Positions 1 through 11,864 are shown, counted from the stretch's first letter. The stretch: 64,000 nt of DNA from Notolepis coatsorum (GCA_963971535.1 OZ020589.1:95476324-95540323); one strand, 5' to 3'. The notes: generated from the letters alone by a model not told the origin. Program-made: numbers and translations.

Positions 1-1637
1 GTCTACAAAGCCTTTCAACCCAGGAAGAAGCCGAGGCTCTCCTGATTAAACTCTGCGCCTCATTGATCAAAGGCGGCTTTGATCTCAGGCAGTGGGCCAG
101 CAGCGATCCGCAAGTACTGCGCAGCCTCTCCTCCGAGGACAAGGCAGCCAGCAGCGAGACCTGGATGGCTACAATCCCGGGAGAAGCCCAGGAGATGACC
201 CTGGGATTGGTGTGGCGATTCAAAACAGATTCGCTTCACTACAGACACAAGCCCCTGACTACGGAGCAGGGAAGGCCGGCGGCGGCGCCGACCACCAGAC
301 GGAGTGTGTACACAACACTCGCCCGACAATATGACCCGCTAGGATGTATTCTACCGTACACCACCAGGGCAAAAATGATTGTACGAGCATTGTGGGACAA
401 GGACCAGGGCTGGGACGACCCCATTCCCGCACACCTTGCATCCACCTGGAGAGAGTGGGAGATGGAGCTCCACTCACTCCCAGGCGTTAATATGCGCCGA
501 AGCTACTTCCCACCCACGGTGAGGCCAGAGACATGTAAAATGGACTTACACGTCTTCAGTGACGCCTCAGAGGTCGCATACGGATCAGTAGCCTACTTGC
601 GGGCCCAAGAAAGGGGGGGAGAGATCTACACAGCATTTGTCCTCGCCCGCTCGAGAATAGCCCCACGCAAGCAACAATCTATCCCACGTCTAGAGCTCTG
701 CGCAGCCCTAGCCGGAGCGCACCTAGCCACGCTCATCCAACGTGAGCTCACCATACCGGTGTCTAGAACAATCCTGTGGTCAGATTCCACGACAGTACTC
801 GCCTGGATCAAATCGGACTCATGCAAGTACAAAGTCTTCGTGGGAGTCAGAGTCACCGAGATTCAAGACTTAACCGAAGAGTTAACCGGAGAAACAGAGT
901 GGCGCTACGTTGATACAAAACAGAACCCAGCTGACGTCATCACCCGGGGGATGCCCCTGGATGACCTCACCCGTCGCAATGTCTACAGTGACGGCCCAGC
1001 ATTCCTAAAGCTCCCGGAAGGAGAGTGGCCCACGCCTATCCCGAGGGAAGCCAGTCAGGAGGAGGCTGAGAATAAGAAGCCTGTGTTCTGTGGATTGAGC
1101 ACTGTTATCTCCGCAGACCCCAACACACTCCTGATGGGGCGGCTAGATCCCGCGTTACCCCAGACAATGTACCGGCCTGAAGAAGCGAACGGCCGACGAA
1201 TGTGGAGGTACAGCCAAGTATTAGCCGACAAGTTTTGGAGCAGTTTCCTACTGCACTACCTACCGTCTCTACAGACCCGCCAGAAGTGGGTAAAGGAGAG
1301 AGACAATTTGACAGAAGGAACAGTCGTCATGATTATTGATCAATCACTGCCCAGAGCTATGTGGCCGGCCGGCCGCGTAAGCAAAGTGATCACCGGTGCC
1401 GACGGCAAGGTCCGAGCAGCTGAAGTGCTTGTCCAGGGTCGCACTTACACCCGTCCCGTGGCGAGGCTCATAGAACTGCCCCGACTCCCAGACACAATCG
1501 ATGATGACCATGACCCTATAACCCTATGACTTTGTGAAGTTGACTGACCCCTACAGCAAACCCTTATGTGTAAATAGACAACGCGATTAATCTGTCTCTG
1601 TTTAACTGATTAGGTCTGGGACCAATCAGGGGGTGGC
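1..1637 (+). mobile_element. BEL/Pao LTR retrotransposon, 3' part of pol (fossil)
   Basis: An open frame runs from the window edge to 1529. Its N-terminal part resembles the connection region of BEL/Pao polymerases (GGFDLRQWAS). It is followed by the RNase H-like segment (FSDASEVAYGS, then LWSDSTTVLAWI and NPADVITRG). The C-terminal part is the short domain typical of Pao polyproteins (WPAGRVSKV, then VQGRTYTRPVARL). The family makes DNA from its RNA in cytoplasmic particles and integrates it in the nucleus. The 5' LTR, gag and most of pol would lie left of the window. The LTR follows at 1638. The copy looks broken, with about one or two interruptions, and is treated as a fossil. The family call rests on motif recall, not on a search. 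Confidence 0.85.
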
Positions 1638-3136
1638 TGTTGTGAAGGGCCAGATTAAACCGAATATATATATTTATTTATATATATATATTTAATTGTA
1701 TTTGTATATTCTCTAATATTCCCTGATATCCCTTGTATATTCCTTGTACAATATGCATTGAATATCCATTCTAGCCTACTGAACATCCCATAATAGTCTC
1801 CATTCTACTATTGGTCGAGACCTTGGTGCCAGGCTGCCATACCCCTCAGACCCAGTTCAAACGTACCGCTCAACATGTACGAACAAGTCCTAGTTCCGCG
1901 TAGGAATCTGGCTACCGCACCACTAATGGGACTATTTGTTCATAGTGCGTATATATACTGCGCTACTAAAGTAGGACTTTCTTTTCAGTCCAGTTTCTTA
2001 CCCTCCAATAGAGTCACAGACGTAAAGCCTCCCCGCGACGCCACGTGTGGGAGTAAGGCCAAGTTCGCCTACCATCGGTATTGAGACATCGTGTATATTA
2101 ATATTTGAATAGTCATATTTGGCACTATATCGTCGAGTTGGACGTAGTCTATTAAGCTAATAATAGTCTGTTAATATATAGTGCTTCGTGCGGTGAGAAT
2201 ACTACCGTAGTCAGTACCCCATCGTTTCGGGCAGAGAACTGGCTGCTTATCCAGGGTGGTTGACCCCACGTGAAGCTGCACCCGAGGAGCCCCAGAGCCG
2301 ACGAGCGAGTGGACCTGTATACCGGATTATTCTACCGACGACAGCCCGCCTTCCCCGGCACGGATTATGCTTTGTATACGTTGATTATTCCATGGATAAA
2401 GACCCCTGACACTGCCGTGTGTTGGAACCCCCCCCCCTGGAGAGGACGCAAGGTGAGGAGACGCTCTGCAAGACGAGGTCGCTTCACGTCTCTCCTCCGT
2501 GGACCGGAGGACGCCGGCCCACAAAGAGTCCATCTGCTTTCATCTGTGGTCCAAGGATCGCCGGCGCATTGAACGGCACTACAGTGGGTTCACCTGGGAT
2601 ACCCTTGGCCGGATGAGGCAGCCGGATTCTACCCCCCCCCCCCTTCCTACTCCTGTCGGCTTACAAGCGACCGGATTAACCCCCCCTAGTGTATCCAGTC
2701 TAATCATTAAAGTATCATTGCTGTTATTCCTTAACTATTCCAGGTCGTATATGTACCACCTGCGCCTTCAGAGATTGGACATTCTCTATTGATATACCGA
2801 CGAATACTCTTGCCATAAAAGTGCATACTAATTCCCATTCATAAATGTGATTGATTTGATTAAGTGCTTGCTCTACACACCATCGCTGTGTAGAAATAAA
2901 GACCTATTTCTAATTCGTACATTTGTGTTGGATCCGTTTCATCTACGTGACAGTGTTCATCATAATATATTTATGCCGAGTACTGGGTGGCCGAATATTA
3001 AGTACAAAGGTAGTGGTAGTAAGTATCATATCTAGTAATACAGTCAGGGAATTGTACCCCTCAGTTACACAAATATTATACATGGGATCTCAAGCAATAA
3101 ATATATATATTCGGTTTAATCTGACCCTTTGTAACA
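1638..3136 (+). repeat. LTR of the BEL/Pao element, about 1.5 kb
   Basis: The segment starts TGTTGTGAAGGG just after the pol frame and a G-rich tract, and ends CCCTTTGTAACA. Its two ends are inverted copies of each other for about 40 bp (AGATTAAACCGAATATATAT at the left, its complement at the right), far longer than the usual few-base LTR inverted repeat. The hAT transposase frame resumes immediately after 3136, which fixes the right boundary. The second LTR is outside the window, so age cannot be judged from LTR divergence. The LTR carries no recognisable gene. Confidence 0.75.
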
Positions 3137-3869
3137 AAGGGGGTCTCGCCAAACGCGCAATGGACGCTCAGACACTGAGTGAATTCTGGCTTGGTGTGGA
3201 GAGGGAGCATCCACTCATAGGGCAGAGGGCTGTGGGCATCCTTCTTCCCTTCGCCACATCCTATCTCTGTGAGATTGGATTTTCAGCTGTTGCTTCACTG
3301 AAGACAAAGCACAGGTCTAAGCTCAACATTGAGCATGACTTGAGAGTGGCAGTATCAAGCCTGCAACCTCGTTTTGAAAAGATGTGCAGTGCAAAACAGG
3401 CTCATTGCAGCCACTAATGCTGTGATGACTCACATAATTTACTTACATTTTCTCTTTTTTTGCACAAATTGCAAAGTTCTTTCACAAGTTTTCACACGTT
3501 TTTCACAAAGTTTTCTATTTTTTTTTTTTAAAGCAGTGTCCTTGAATTGTATTGCAATGTTACAAGATGTCTCTATTTTTGAAAAAGCAGTCTTGAGTGT
3601 CCATTGAATTGTATTGCAATGTTACAATATGTCTCTATTTTTTTAAAAGCACAGTCTTTGAGTGTGTATTGGACTGTATTGTTATGTTGTTGCACAATTG
3701 CACAGTTGTAAAGTGGTTGCACAATTTGAAAGGTCACGATATTGGTGTTATTTCAATAAATTTAAACATGGCCCATTTCATGACTATTTTGTTGGGGCGA
3801 GGGGGGGGGGGCCCAAAATATTTTGGTCCGCCAAAGGGGGGCCTGACAGAAAAAGTTTGAGAAGCACTG
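3137..3869 (+). mobile_element. hAT transposon 3' part with transposase C-terminus
   Basis: The frame up to the stop at 3415 encodes the C-terminal dimerisation region of a hAT transposase of the ZBED5/SCAND3-like kind: LSEFWLGVEREHPLIGQ, then LPFATSYLCEIGFSAV and LKTKHRSKLNIEHDLRVA. This module holds transposase dimers together. Downstream is an AT-rich 3' region with a partly repeated segment (TTGAATTGTATTGCAATG at 3543 and 3605). The element ends AGTTTGAGAAGCACTG at 3869, a typical hAT terminal inverted repeat. The N-terminal part must lie left of the BEL element, which inserted into the transposase frame. Only about 85 codons remain here. Confidence 0.8.
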
Positions 3870-3987
3870 TATTAGAGGTTAAATGAATTAATACTACTTA
3901 GATAGACGAGACAATGAATGAGTATATTCCATGCAAAATACCTGGCTGCCTAGAGGTTTTTGTTGTGTGTTTTTCTCTATGCTTACA

Positions 3988-4189
3988 GAGCGGCGAGAAA
4001 ATTGCAAAGAGAACCAGAGAGGTCACGACCCAAACACCGTTAAGGACAGGTTAGTACGAAGATGCATCGACTCAATGGTAAGTAAAATAAAGAACATGCA
4101 TAATGGTATTACACAATGAAAAACTATGAATTGAATTAACCCTAAATGATTTTCTTCTTTAGCAGAAAGGCGTTGAATCATTTATGTGA
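3988..4189 (+). other. candidate pair of small exons, gene not recognised
   Basis: A pyrimidine-rich stretch ending TTACAG (to 3988) precedes an 89-bp open segment that ends at ATG|GTAAGT (4077/4078), a consensus donor. A second acceptor (TTCTTTAG, to 4162) is followed by a short open stretch ending in TGA at 4187-4189. If spliced, the frame is continuous and ends RRCIDSMQKGVESFM. I do not recognise the protein. It may be the last exons of a host gene, or a decayed transposon. Conservation or RNA evidence would decide. Confidence 0.3.
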
Positions 4190-5929
4190 GGAGGTTTTCT
4201 AAGGCAGTTTTCATCATCCTCAGATCATAAATTGGTGAGAGGACAGGACGAGTGAGACGACGCGTGACCTGAACCACGAACGACGGCGGGACCAGGCAAG
4301 GAGAAACACAACCCAGAGACCAGGGAGACCCACGGCAACAGAGGGCCATAAGGGACGCCGCCAAAGAGCTACGGACACAACCTGAGAGAGCCGCCATCCA
4401 ACCCAGCCCACACGACAGTCGTCCCCAAAGGAAGGGGAGCAGACACAGAAAGGACGACATGCTGCGCCACCCCGGCAGCCTACGACAAACCAAGGTCATG
4501 TGTATCTCCACTATCCGTGTGAGAGAGAGCGTCTGGCAAACCTTCGCCCTCCACTAAGCGGTACCGCGATAACAAGGAACGGAAGGCCGACCATGTCTCT
4601 GGGCCTGATAAAAGCCAAGCGTGAGCACAGTGGCAGACATGTGATGGCGGTGAAGAACAACATAGACTCCAGGAAAAGAGTCCACAAGGCCACTACCGGT
4701 GACCCTTGACGAGGCACACAGGAAGTGGATGGTGACCTCCTATAGGCCCCCTCTGAATGATGGAGGAGTGAATGTTCCCGACTGCACCGTCAAGAAGAGA
4801 GACATCATCAGAGACCTGTGGACCAAGAGGCATCTGAACACACATTGTCCACATTATTATGTATTTATTTAATTTTTACTGTGTTACTGTTTGGCCCTGC
4901 CACACGACAGACAGAGAACAGATGGTCAACAACGACGCGACATCATTCAGATTAATACCTTCACAAACAAATGCAGCCTCACAATTGTATGTATCTGGAA
5001 AATGATGAACTAGGGATGTGATGAAATGAAATCAATGAGATAGCATTAACAATGCCAAGTAATAATGAGCTAAAATGTATTGCTGAAGGAAGAAGTGGTC
5101 ACATGGTCACATTACATCACATTTGAATTACTTAAGTTACAAAATTGTCTGATTCTAAGTAAAGACCAACAAAACTGAGACAATCACAGATGAAAGTGAC
5201 ACTCAAACTCAGGTTAAATACAACTGGATCTTAAGTAATTTCATCAAGAATCATTATAAATTGTGCATATATATATATTTTGAAAATTTTCCCATAATCA
5301 ATCATGTTAGTTTTTATTAACCACTAGGTTAACGGTTTTCAATCTTATTTTGACACATTAGCCACTAAGGTAATGTCTATTGTAAATATTACTATGTTTG
5401 TATGTGTACAACCATGATCTTAGCTCCCATAGATATTATCATGAAGACACATAGTTACCACTTAAATGGCTGAGTCACGACATGAGCGACTGGAGGTAGG
5501 CCAAGATATGTGCACAGCTATAGCTTCTAATGAGTATGTTAATTGTTGTTTGATATCAGAGTTGAGGACCACTCATTGATATAGGTATTTGAGTGGCTAA
5601 ATCAGACCATTATTAATAAAAGAAAAGGGTGATATTCCCACATCCCACATATCTGATATCAAAATAACACAGACTTTAGTCCAGTCAATCATGTCATGAA
5701 TCACGTATGTAAATATTTCTATTTTAAACTGTTATGCCAACCAACAGACCACATTGGCCAAAATTCTCATTTATTTTAATTGTTTTCTATTTTTATTCAT
5801 TATCTGATAACCGATGGATTACATCGGTCCCATTCTATTACCATATCTATTCACTCTTACCTGTTCCAAATAATCCTGGTGTATTATACATTAATCTCAC
5901 CCACATTATAATAGAGAAAAGTGAGTAAC
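4190..5929. other. unique-looking sequence, no gene supported
   Basis: The first 650 bases are relatively GC-rich and could be the 3' UTR of the candidate exons or an old pseudogene, but no frame gives a recognisable protein. From 4860 it is AT-rich with no long open frame, no clear terminal repeats and no tandem array. Nothing further is supported. Confidence 0.5.
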
Positions 5930-6242
5930 TGTGGTATAATAGAATGATTCCCCAACTCTCTCATGTAAAGACATTCCCCTCCCCTGTATCTATCCTGTGT
6001 CGTCGTCCCCCTCCCCCATTTGACCTATCAAATGGGACCACCCCCCCCCCCTTTTAACTATATAAGGCTCCTCCCGAGAACAATTCAGGGCTTTTACCTG
6101 GGTCATTTCAGCTGATCACCTGGGGCGAAGCCCTCAGCCATTCTCTCTATGTACTATACTGTTTGGTTAATAAACCTTGTTATTATCCAAACCTCGGTTG
6201 ACTGAGAACATTCTTCTTCAGGATATCCACGAATATCCCACA
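5930..6242 (+). repeat. possible solo LTR (fossil)
   Basis: This 313-bp segment starts TGTGG and ends CCACA. It contains a TATA-like box (TATAAGGCTCC near 6059) about 110 bp before a polyadenylation-type signal (AATAAACC near 6170), in the order expected for U3-R-U5. No internal coding region or second copy is next to it. I could not find a clean target-site duplication, so the boundaries are tentative. It is treated as a fossil retroelement remnant. Confidence 0.45.
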
Positions 6243-6287
6243 TAAGTCTTCCATAATATATCTTTGAAAAAATTTCGGGAATGAGAC

Positions 6288-6616
6288 CGTTAGGTTATGA
6301 CTATAACAAAGTTCTGTTAGTAGTGGTGACGCTCGGCGTCACTCATGCACTGTCCTCGCACGTGCACGCGCACTGAATAAAATTCCACAATGTACCTTTA
6401 TCCCAGTATTCGTCTGACCACACCCCTCATTAGCTTACCTTCATAAGCAGGTGTGTGGCCATCTGCTCTCCTCCTTCCCAAGCTTTCACCACAAGGTGAG
6501 ATCAAGGGCTGCAGCGGCGTCGGACGCCGAGCGTCACCACTACTAACAGAACTTGGTTATAGTCATAACCTAACGTTCTGTATCGTATGGCTCTCGCTCG
6601 GTGTCACTCATGCACA
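6288..6616 (-). repeat. DIRS A 3' terminal repeat plus internal complementary region
   Basis: 6288-6497 is the inverted counterpart of 11665-11854 (shared GCACGTGCACGCGCACTG; AATTCCACAATGTACC; CTTCATAAGCAGGTGTGTGG). 6519-6616 is the internal complementary region: it holds ACTAACAGAACTTGGTTATA, the inverse of the outer tip at 6288-6320, followed by GTTCTGTATCGTATGG, which matches the 5' end of the element. This arrangement is diagnostic for DIRS elements. Confidence 0.8.
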
Positions 6617-6803
6617 AGGGAGGCAGAGCGAGAGCCATCGGCCGACAAATACACCCCACTGAAGGCCCCCCACAACCATCAGATCAGGGAGGACCGAGCC
6701 CCCCCGACCCCCCCTAATGGAGGGCACCCCCCCTATTGGAGGTTCCCGGGAGGGCGACGGACCCGACCGTGCGAAGAGGCACTTAAGCAACTCAACGCAC
6801 AGG

Positions 6804-7199
6804 TAGGGTTGGGCATCGTTTGGATTTGAACGATTCCGGTTCCGATTCCGATTCTCCATATCGATTCCTGTTCTAAACGATTCTCGGTTCCGATTCTTTG
6901 AGGTGCAGGTCAAAACAGGTCACAGCTTATTTCGAAGGAGATTTTTTATTTATTTTTTATTTCAAAAAGAAAATCATACTATTCACATTTTCAGTTGACT
7001 TGATACAGTTTAATTTGGTTGCTGTACTGTAACTAGGGTATTAAAGAAAAAAAATAAAGAAAAAGTAAAAAAAAAAAGTTAAAAAAAAAATAAAAAAAAA
7101 CGAAATTTAGAATCGAAATTCAAATATGTTACTTCCGGTTCCAGAACCGGAAGTTAGGAACCGGTTCCTATTAGAACCGGTTTTCGGTGCCCAACCCTA
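6804..7199. mobile_element. hAT MITE with perfect 8-bp target duplication
   Basis: The 396-bp insert has inverted termini TAGGGTTGGGCATCG and CGGTGCCCAACCCTA and is flanked by CGCACAGG on both sides (6796-6803 and 7200-7207). Element B has the uninterrupted target (complement of the segment near 18390-18410), an empty site that proves the insertion. Inside are a repeated GATTCCGATTC-like subterminal tract and an A-rich middle, with no open frame. It is non-autonomous and depends on a hAT transposase elsewhere. Confidence 0.9.
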
Positions 7200-8116
7200 C
7201 GCACAGGGTGAGCAGACCGTGGCCTGACCCCACGACTACACACACGCACAACCCGCATGCCACCCGGGAACGAACGGAGGGAACAACCTCGTTACTGCCC
7301 CCAGAATCACGGGGTCAAGGGCAAACCCAACCCCGTGGCAAGGCCGTAGCAGCGTAGCGCGAAGGAAGGCCCAGACCCACCAAAGGGACTGGACCCCCTG
7401 GAACGGGGGCCCGGAGAAGTCCATGATGCCAGCATCAAGACCCCACCAGGTGGTCACTTAGTGACCCCGCCCCCCACATCGCCAGCGTATTCGGACAAAG
7501 GCCCCTCAGCCGAGCGGGCCCTGTCCCCCCAATAGTACACCGCCTGGCACACTGACCCTGCAGTACAGGCAGTCAGCACGGCCGTAATAAACAAAGGCTT
7601 ACCACGGAAGCAGGCAGCGCACCGGGGAAAAAACCAGGCAACAGGCTGTTAACCCGAGCCTGGAGACTGCGGACGAGACAGGCGCCAGAGGGGTCAGCTG
7701 AACACAGCCGCCCCGGCGGAAGGGGCGTATGCTGGCGTTGTCGTCACCATGACAAACCTCCCTTAAAGCGAAGGCTGACACAATTGGCAGACGTCATGAA
7801 CGTGCAGGGGCAACCCGGGAGTTGACACCGCACCGACACACCAGAGAACCAACCACCCAGTCGTTACCCTATGCGGTGGTTGGTCCCATAACCCCTCAGG
7901 AAAAAACTCCAAAACGTACCTGCGGCACTACCGCAGTACCCGTGTTTCAGTTTCCAACAGGGTTATCCCGGGCCTACGGGTCAACGAAAACATTACTTCG
8001 GACCGGGCCCGGCGATACGGGGAGCACAGGGTCCCCCGAGGAGGTCAAAGACCACCCCAACAGGCCCCTCTTCGCCATGCGTAAGAGAAGAGCGAAAGAA
8101 ATGGAGAACCAGCCCC

Positions 8117-8235
8117 AAGCACCCCGTACTTGGTATTCCCAGGAGGTCACCCAACCAAGTACTAACCAAGACCAACCTGCGTGGCGGCCGAGATCTGACG
8201 AGATCGGGCGTGTACAGGTTGACACGGCCGTAAGC
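8117..8235 (-). pseudogene. 5S rRNA-derived module in DIRS A
   Basis: Read on the minus strand this 119-base segment follows 5S rRNA from end to end: GGCTTACGGCC at the start, CGCCCGATCTCGTC, then TGGTTAGTACTTGG and GGGAATACCA near the end. It carries several differences from the canonical gene, including in the internal promoter region (CGGCCGCCACGCAGG where AGCTAAGCAGG is expected). It is in the same orientation as the element's gag frame and is shared with element B (17199-17317), so it was in the family before the copies split. It is not a working 5S gene. Confidence 0.8.
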
Positions 8236-8879
8236 CATTACGACAGTGTAGAATACAATGTACCCAACAAGGGCTCCATAGTGCTTAACCCTGTGACACC
8301 CGGACCGACCTGGCATTTTTCCCCCTGAAAAAAGCCCAAGTCCCTCAGGGTACCAGAACAGCAGATCTGCATCCCCGGCGGACAACGGGTTTAACTGATC
8401 CGGACCAGCGTGACCAGAACCAGTCCCGTGCCCTAACCACGCCGACATGCCAACTCCAGGAGAAGGGGCAGATATGCGTGTTGATCTTAAACATGAAAAG
8501 AAGGCGCCACCCAGACGTTCGGTGCGAACCGCGCCCGGCGGCCCACCCCCAGGGCGTGAGACCCTTCTACGTATGTTCAGATCCATTCCGTCATCATCCC
8601 CTGATATGAACGAGAATCCGTCGACAACCACACAGGTCGTCGGAAGAGGAAAAACCCCCATCCCAATTGCTTTATAAAAACGCTGTTTTAACCCCAAGCA
8701 ACCAAGGCGCGCCAGTCAGTTGCTTAATGTCCAACAGAACATCCCGAGCTAGCACTATGTGTGCGTCGGGTATATCCACATCAATAAATAGGCTATTTAG
8801 ACCTTTCATTGAATCCCCAAGGCGCCCAGGGGAACAACAAGAGGGGTGAGATGCAACCAACTCCAACTCTTTATAATAA

Positions 8880-9882
8880 TAAAGAAGAAGCATCAACAGT
8901 ATAAACCCAAACTGCACAGCTGGGAGTAAAAACTGTTTACATTTTTACATCCAGTCACTCCTTTAGTCAGAGAGTATAGACCGAACTTTCCCAGAAGCCT
9001 TCCCACATGAGTCGTAGTTATGAAAAAGACATGTCAACTGTGAGTCACGTGACCAACTGACTCAAGTTTACACATAAAATCGAGCGTAGCCGACCCGTAA
9101 GCCCTACGCTCTAACCAGACACTTTAACACCACAAACCTTACGTAAAGATCTTAACTCACGGAAGCCGTCGCCATAGCAACGTATATGCTATGACGGGGG
9201 GAAACCCTGTACATGACTCCTGTTTGTAATAGGAGTCGTGTCAGGACAACCCCCCCCCCCCCCCCTCCCCTGCCAAGACGTTGAACGGCTCGGCCCTGAC
9301 TGGCTCAGCAGAATGAGAAAAAATCTCCTAAACCAAGCAAGTGGGAAGGAGGGGTTTATTCGGCACCCCCTCACACAAACCCTTTTTCCCTACACACCAA
9401 AAACAACTGTAGCATTTTGAGACCTTCAGTAGAATGCCAATGTATAGCGTAAGCTAATACAATGCCCGCTACCCACAGACTGTGAACAGGATTTATAACA
9501 AAACAAGTTGTGTGTGTGTGAATCCTACACCTGCTTTCTATGTCGTACATAGCAAAACACTGACAGAGTAACGGCCAGGCCGTGGAACGTGTGTGTACAA
9601 GTATTACTGCAACTAACAGGTCAGGCTAAATAGAACCTTTCTATGACTGAGTGTATGCTTGCAGATCTTGCTTAATCTCGTAACACAACATGACTCATCT
9701 CTCAATGTAATAATGCAGATTCACATTTCGCAACCCCATCATATGTATTGTTGAAGAAACACACAGTTTGTTTGGCCAATAATATAGTCCCCTTTTTAGG
9801 GAACTTTTTATTTATTTTTACGGCACAAAATCATGAGGGGGCCGGGGAGGGTGTAGAGGGGACCACAGGGGGAAAAGTCACT
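8880..9882. other. DIRS A spacer, no gene supported
   Basis: This lies between the 3' module and the gag frame. It contains a run of C at 9249-9266 and otherwise mixed sequence without a recognisable domain. It does not obviously match the equivalent part of element B. Confidence 0.5.
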
Positions 9883-11550
9883 TTAGCGGCGTCTGCTGCC
9901 TCGAGCCGCTCGAGTTTTGCCACCCCGAGAAGCTCCGGAGGGACGGTAGTGGATCGGCTGCTGGTCATGTCGTTCCCTACCGTCTCCTCCGGTCGTGGAT
10001 GGGCCGGCGGCAGCAGAATCGCCGTCTCTCCTCCTGGCCTTCTTGGAGGGGCCAGCAGTGGCGGCGGAGGCAGTGGTAGGCACGGCGGAGGGAGCTCGAC
10101 GTCGTGGAAGCCTTCTGACTCCACCGGCAAGGACGGGAGGCGGAAAATGGGGTTGGAGCACGGATCGCTCCTCTGCCATCTCTCTGCACGTTGAGGTCAT
10201 CAGCTGCAGGGCCTTCCCGAATAGTCCAGCATCGGAGAGGTTGGCCGTCAGAAGAGGGGCTCTCTTCTTCTCTGGCACTCGAGCCTGCTCCAGCCAAAGG
10301 TGGCGCTGGGTCAGGGTGGCCAGGGCGCGCATTTTCCCCGAGGCTATGGCCTGCACCTGGGTAAGATGCAGGACAGCTCCTGCCGCCTGGGTGATCTGAT
10401 CGCATTTTACCTCGGTCAGACCCGTGCCGCCCATCATTATCCCTGATACAAATCTAGCCAGCTGCGCGATGTTAGAAGCTGCAGCCAGCGACTGTGTACC
10501 AGCGATAAATGACTGGTCACCCCAATATGCCAATCGCCTAGCCGATCTTCCATGGAGAACCGGCTTGCATAATGGCCCCCACACCACATCCGGACAGAGG
10601 AGAGCGGCCATCGGCCTATCAAGCCGTGGCACGCCCTCTCTCATACCTTCGACCAACCCCGACACCCGCGTAACTGGTACGTAGGCGGGGGTAAGTCCCA
10701 TGATGTGAGACACCGCCTGGCCCCGACAAACATAGGCCCCCATTGAGGGGAAAAATGGGTAGACAACGTCCACCCCTCTCACCGGGCGACGCTGCCAGAG
10801 ATGACCTATGAGATCATCGGGGGCAGGAGCAGGCAATGGCTGCGGCAGCGACATGCCGTTTGCAGCGGCAGCTACCGCCATGAGCTCGGGAAACAAAGCC
10901 TGCAGTTCCCCCTGCTGACTTTCCTCCACCGAACCCGCATCCCTCACATGCAGCAGGCTTCGACCGGTTGAGGAGCCACAGTCTGATGTGGCTGATAGCA
11001 GGGCATCCTGCCGATGAGGCCGAGGTGGTTCCCCGACATCCTCGAACAAGGCGCCCCAAGGAGACATTTCTCCCCCCTCTGGTGTTTCCTGGACGGGAGG
11101 GATACTCGCCTCCACAGGGCCTTCAAACAAGAATCCGTCCGACTCTTCCATGTAATCCTCAGTTTCCATCGGGCATGCAGAGACTGACGCATCCTCGCTG
11201 GTCTCCAGCAATTCCCCAAACCCAGGCCGTTCGCGTCTGCAGGACACCATCTTGCGACGTGAACGGGCAGACGCGAAAAGTTTGCATCGCAAAACCTCCG
11301 GAACCAAAAGAACCGGCCGCTCAACAACGGACGATTCCCTGGAACCAGAGGAACCAGAGTCAGGATCAGGCCACCGCCGGGGCGACGGCACCGATGCACC
11401 GGCTCCTCGGAGAGGCAAACTACCCATCGGCTGTCTCCTGGGCTGGGCTGGCAACCACGAAAGTGGCAGCAGCCCCGCACCAGCACGCACGACAGAGGCG
11501 GGAATGGAGAACCGCTGGTGAAGAGTGGGTCTACTCTCCGAGGTAGACAT
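9883..11550 (-). mobile_element. DIRS gag-like open frame (555 aa, fossil element A)
   Basis: The frame is open for 555 codons from an ATG about 300 bases inside the 5' terminal repeat. The N-terminal third is acidic and low in structure. The middle and C-terminal parts match the pattern of fish DIRS ORF1 proteins: QSLAAASNIAQLARF, then a helix-rich stretch with LTQRHLWLEQ and LFGKALQLMTSTCREMAEE, then a proline-rich segment and a basic tail (KKARRRDG, ending RGSRRR). The protein is expected to bind element RNA. The call rests on this pattern and on the DIRS terminal structure around it. Confidence 0.7.
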
Positions 11551-11864
11551 TATGACTTAGCCTTTTCTTTTTGAATAGTTATGAGAGAAGAAAAAAATAA
11601 GCACAATGTAAACACGTCTCAACTCTTTTCAACTAGCAACACGTCAAGTGGGGATCTACCGAAGGCACTCCTTGTGGTGAAAGCGAGAAGGAGGAGAGCA
11701 GATGGCCACACACCTGCTTATGAAGGTAAGCTAATGAGGGGTGTGGTCAGACGAATACTGGGATAAAGGTACATTGTGGAATTTTATTCAGTGCGCGTGC
11801 ACGTGCGAGGACAGTGCATGAGTGACGCAGAGCGAGAGCCATATGATACAGAACCATTGTTTTG

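Larger units (their letters stand above)
6288..11854 (-). mobile_element. DIRS-type element A (fossil), minus strand
   Basis: The element shows the DIRS plan. An inverted terminal repeat lies at 11665-11854 (5' end) and again at 6288-6497 (3' end), with an internal complementary region at 6519-6616 that matches the extreme termini. DIRS elements use a tyrosine recombinase and rolling through a circular intermediate, hence no target duplication. On the minus strand the order is 5' repeat, gag-like frame (11550-9883), a 1-kb region without recognised coding, and a 2.3-kb 3' module (8880-6620) shared with element B. I do not recognise reverse transcriptase or recombinase in this copy, so it looks non-autonomous or broken. 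A hAT MITE and a 5S-derived module lie inside it. Confidence 0.75.

Noticed and set aside
4511-4717. Short frames on both strands near 4.6 kb
   Set aside because: No recognisable protein, no splice signals and similar open lengths on opposite strands.
5930-6242. A host promoter (TATA box and downstream AATAAA)
   Set aside because: TG...CA borders and the close TATA to polyadenylation spacing fit an LTR better, though without a duplication it stays uncertain.
7993-8697. A new protein gene in DIRS A
   Set aside because: The frame runs through the 5S-derived module and matches no family I know; kept only as a finding to test.
9748-11546. Plus-strand frames across the DIRS gag region
   Set aside because: They are GC-rich shadows of the minus-strand gag frame.
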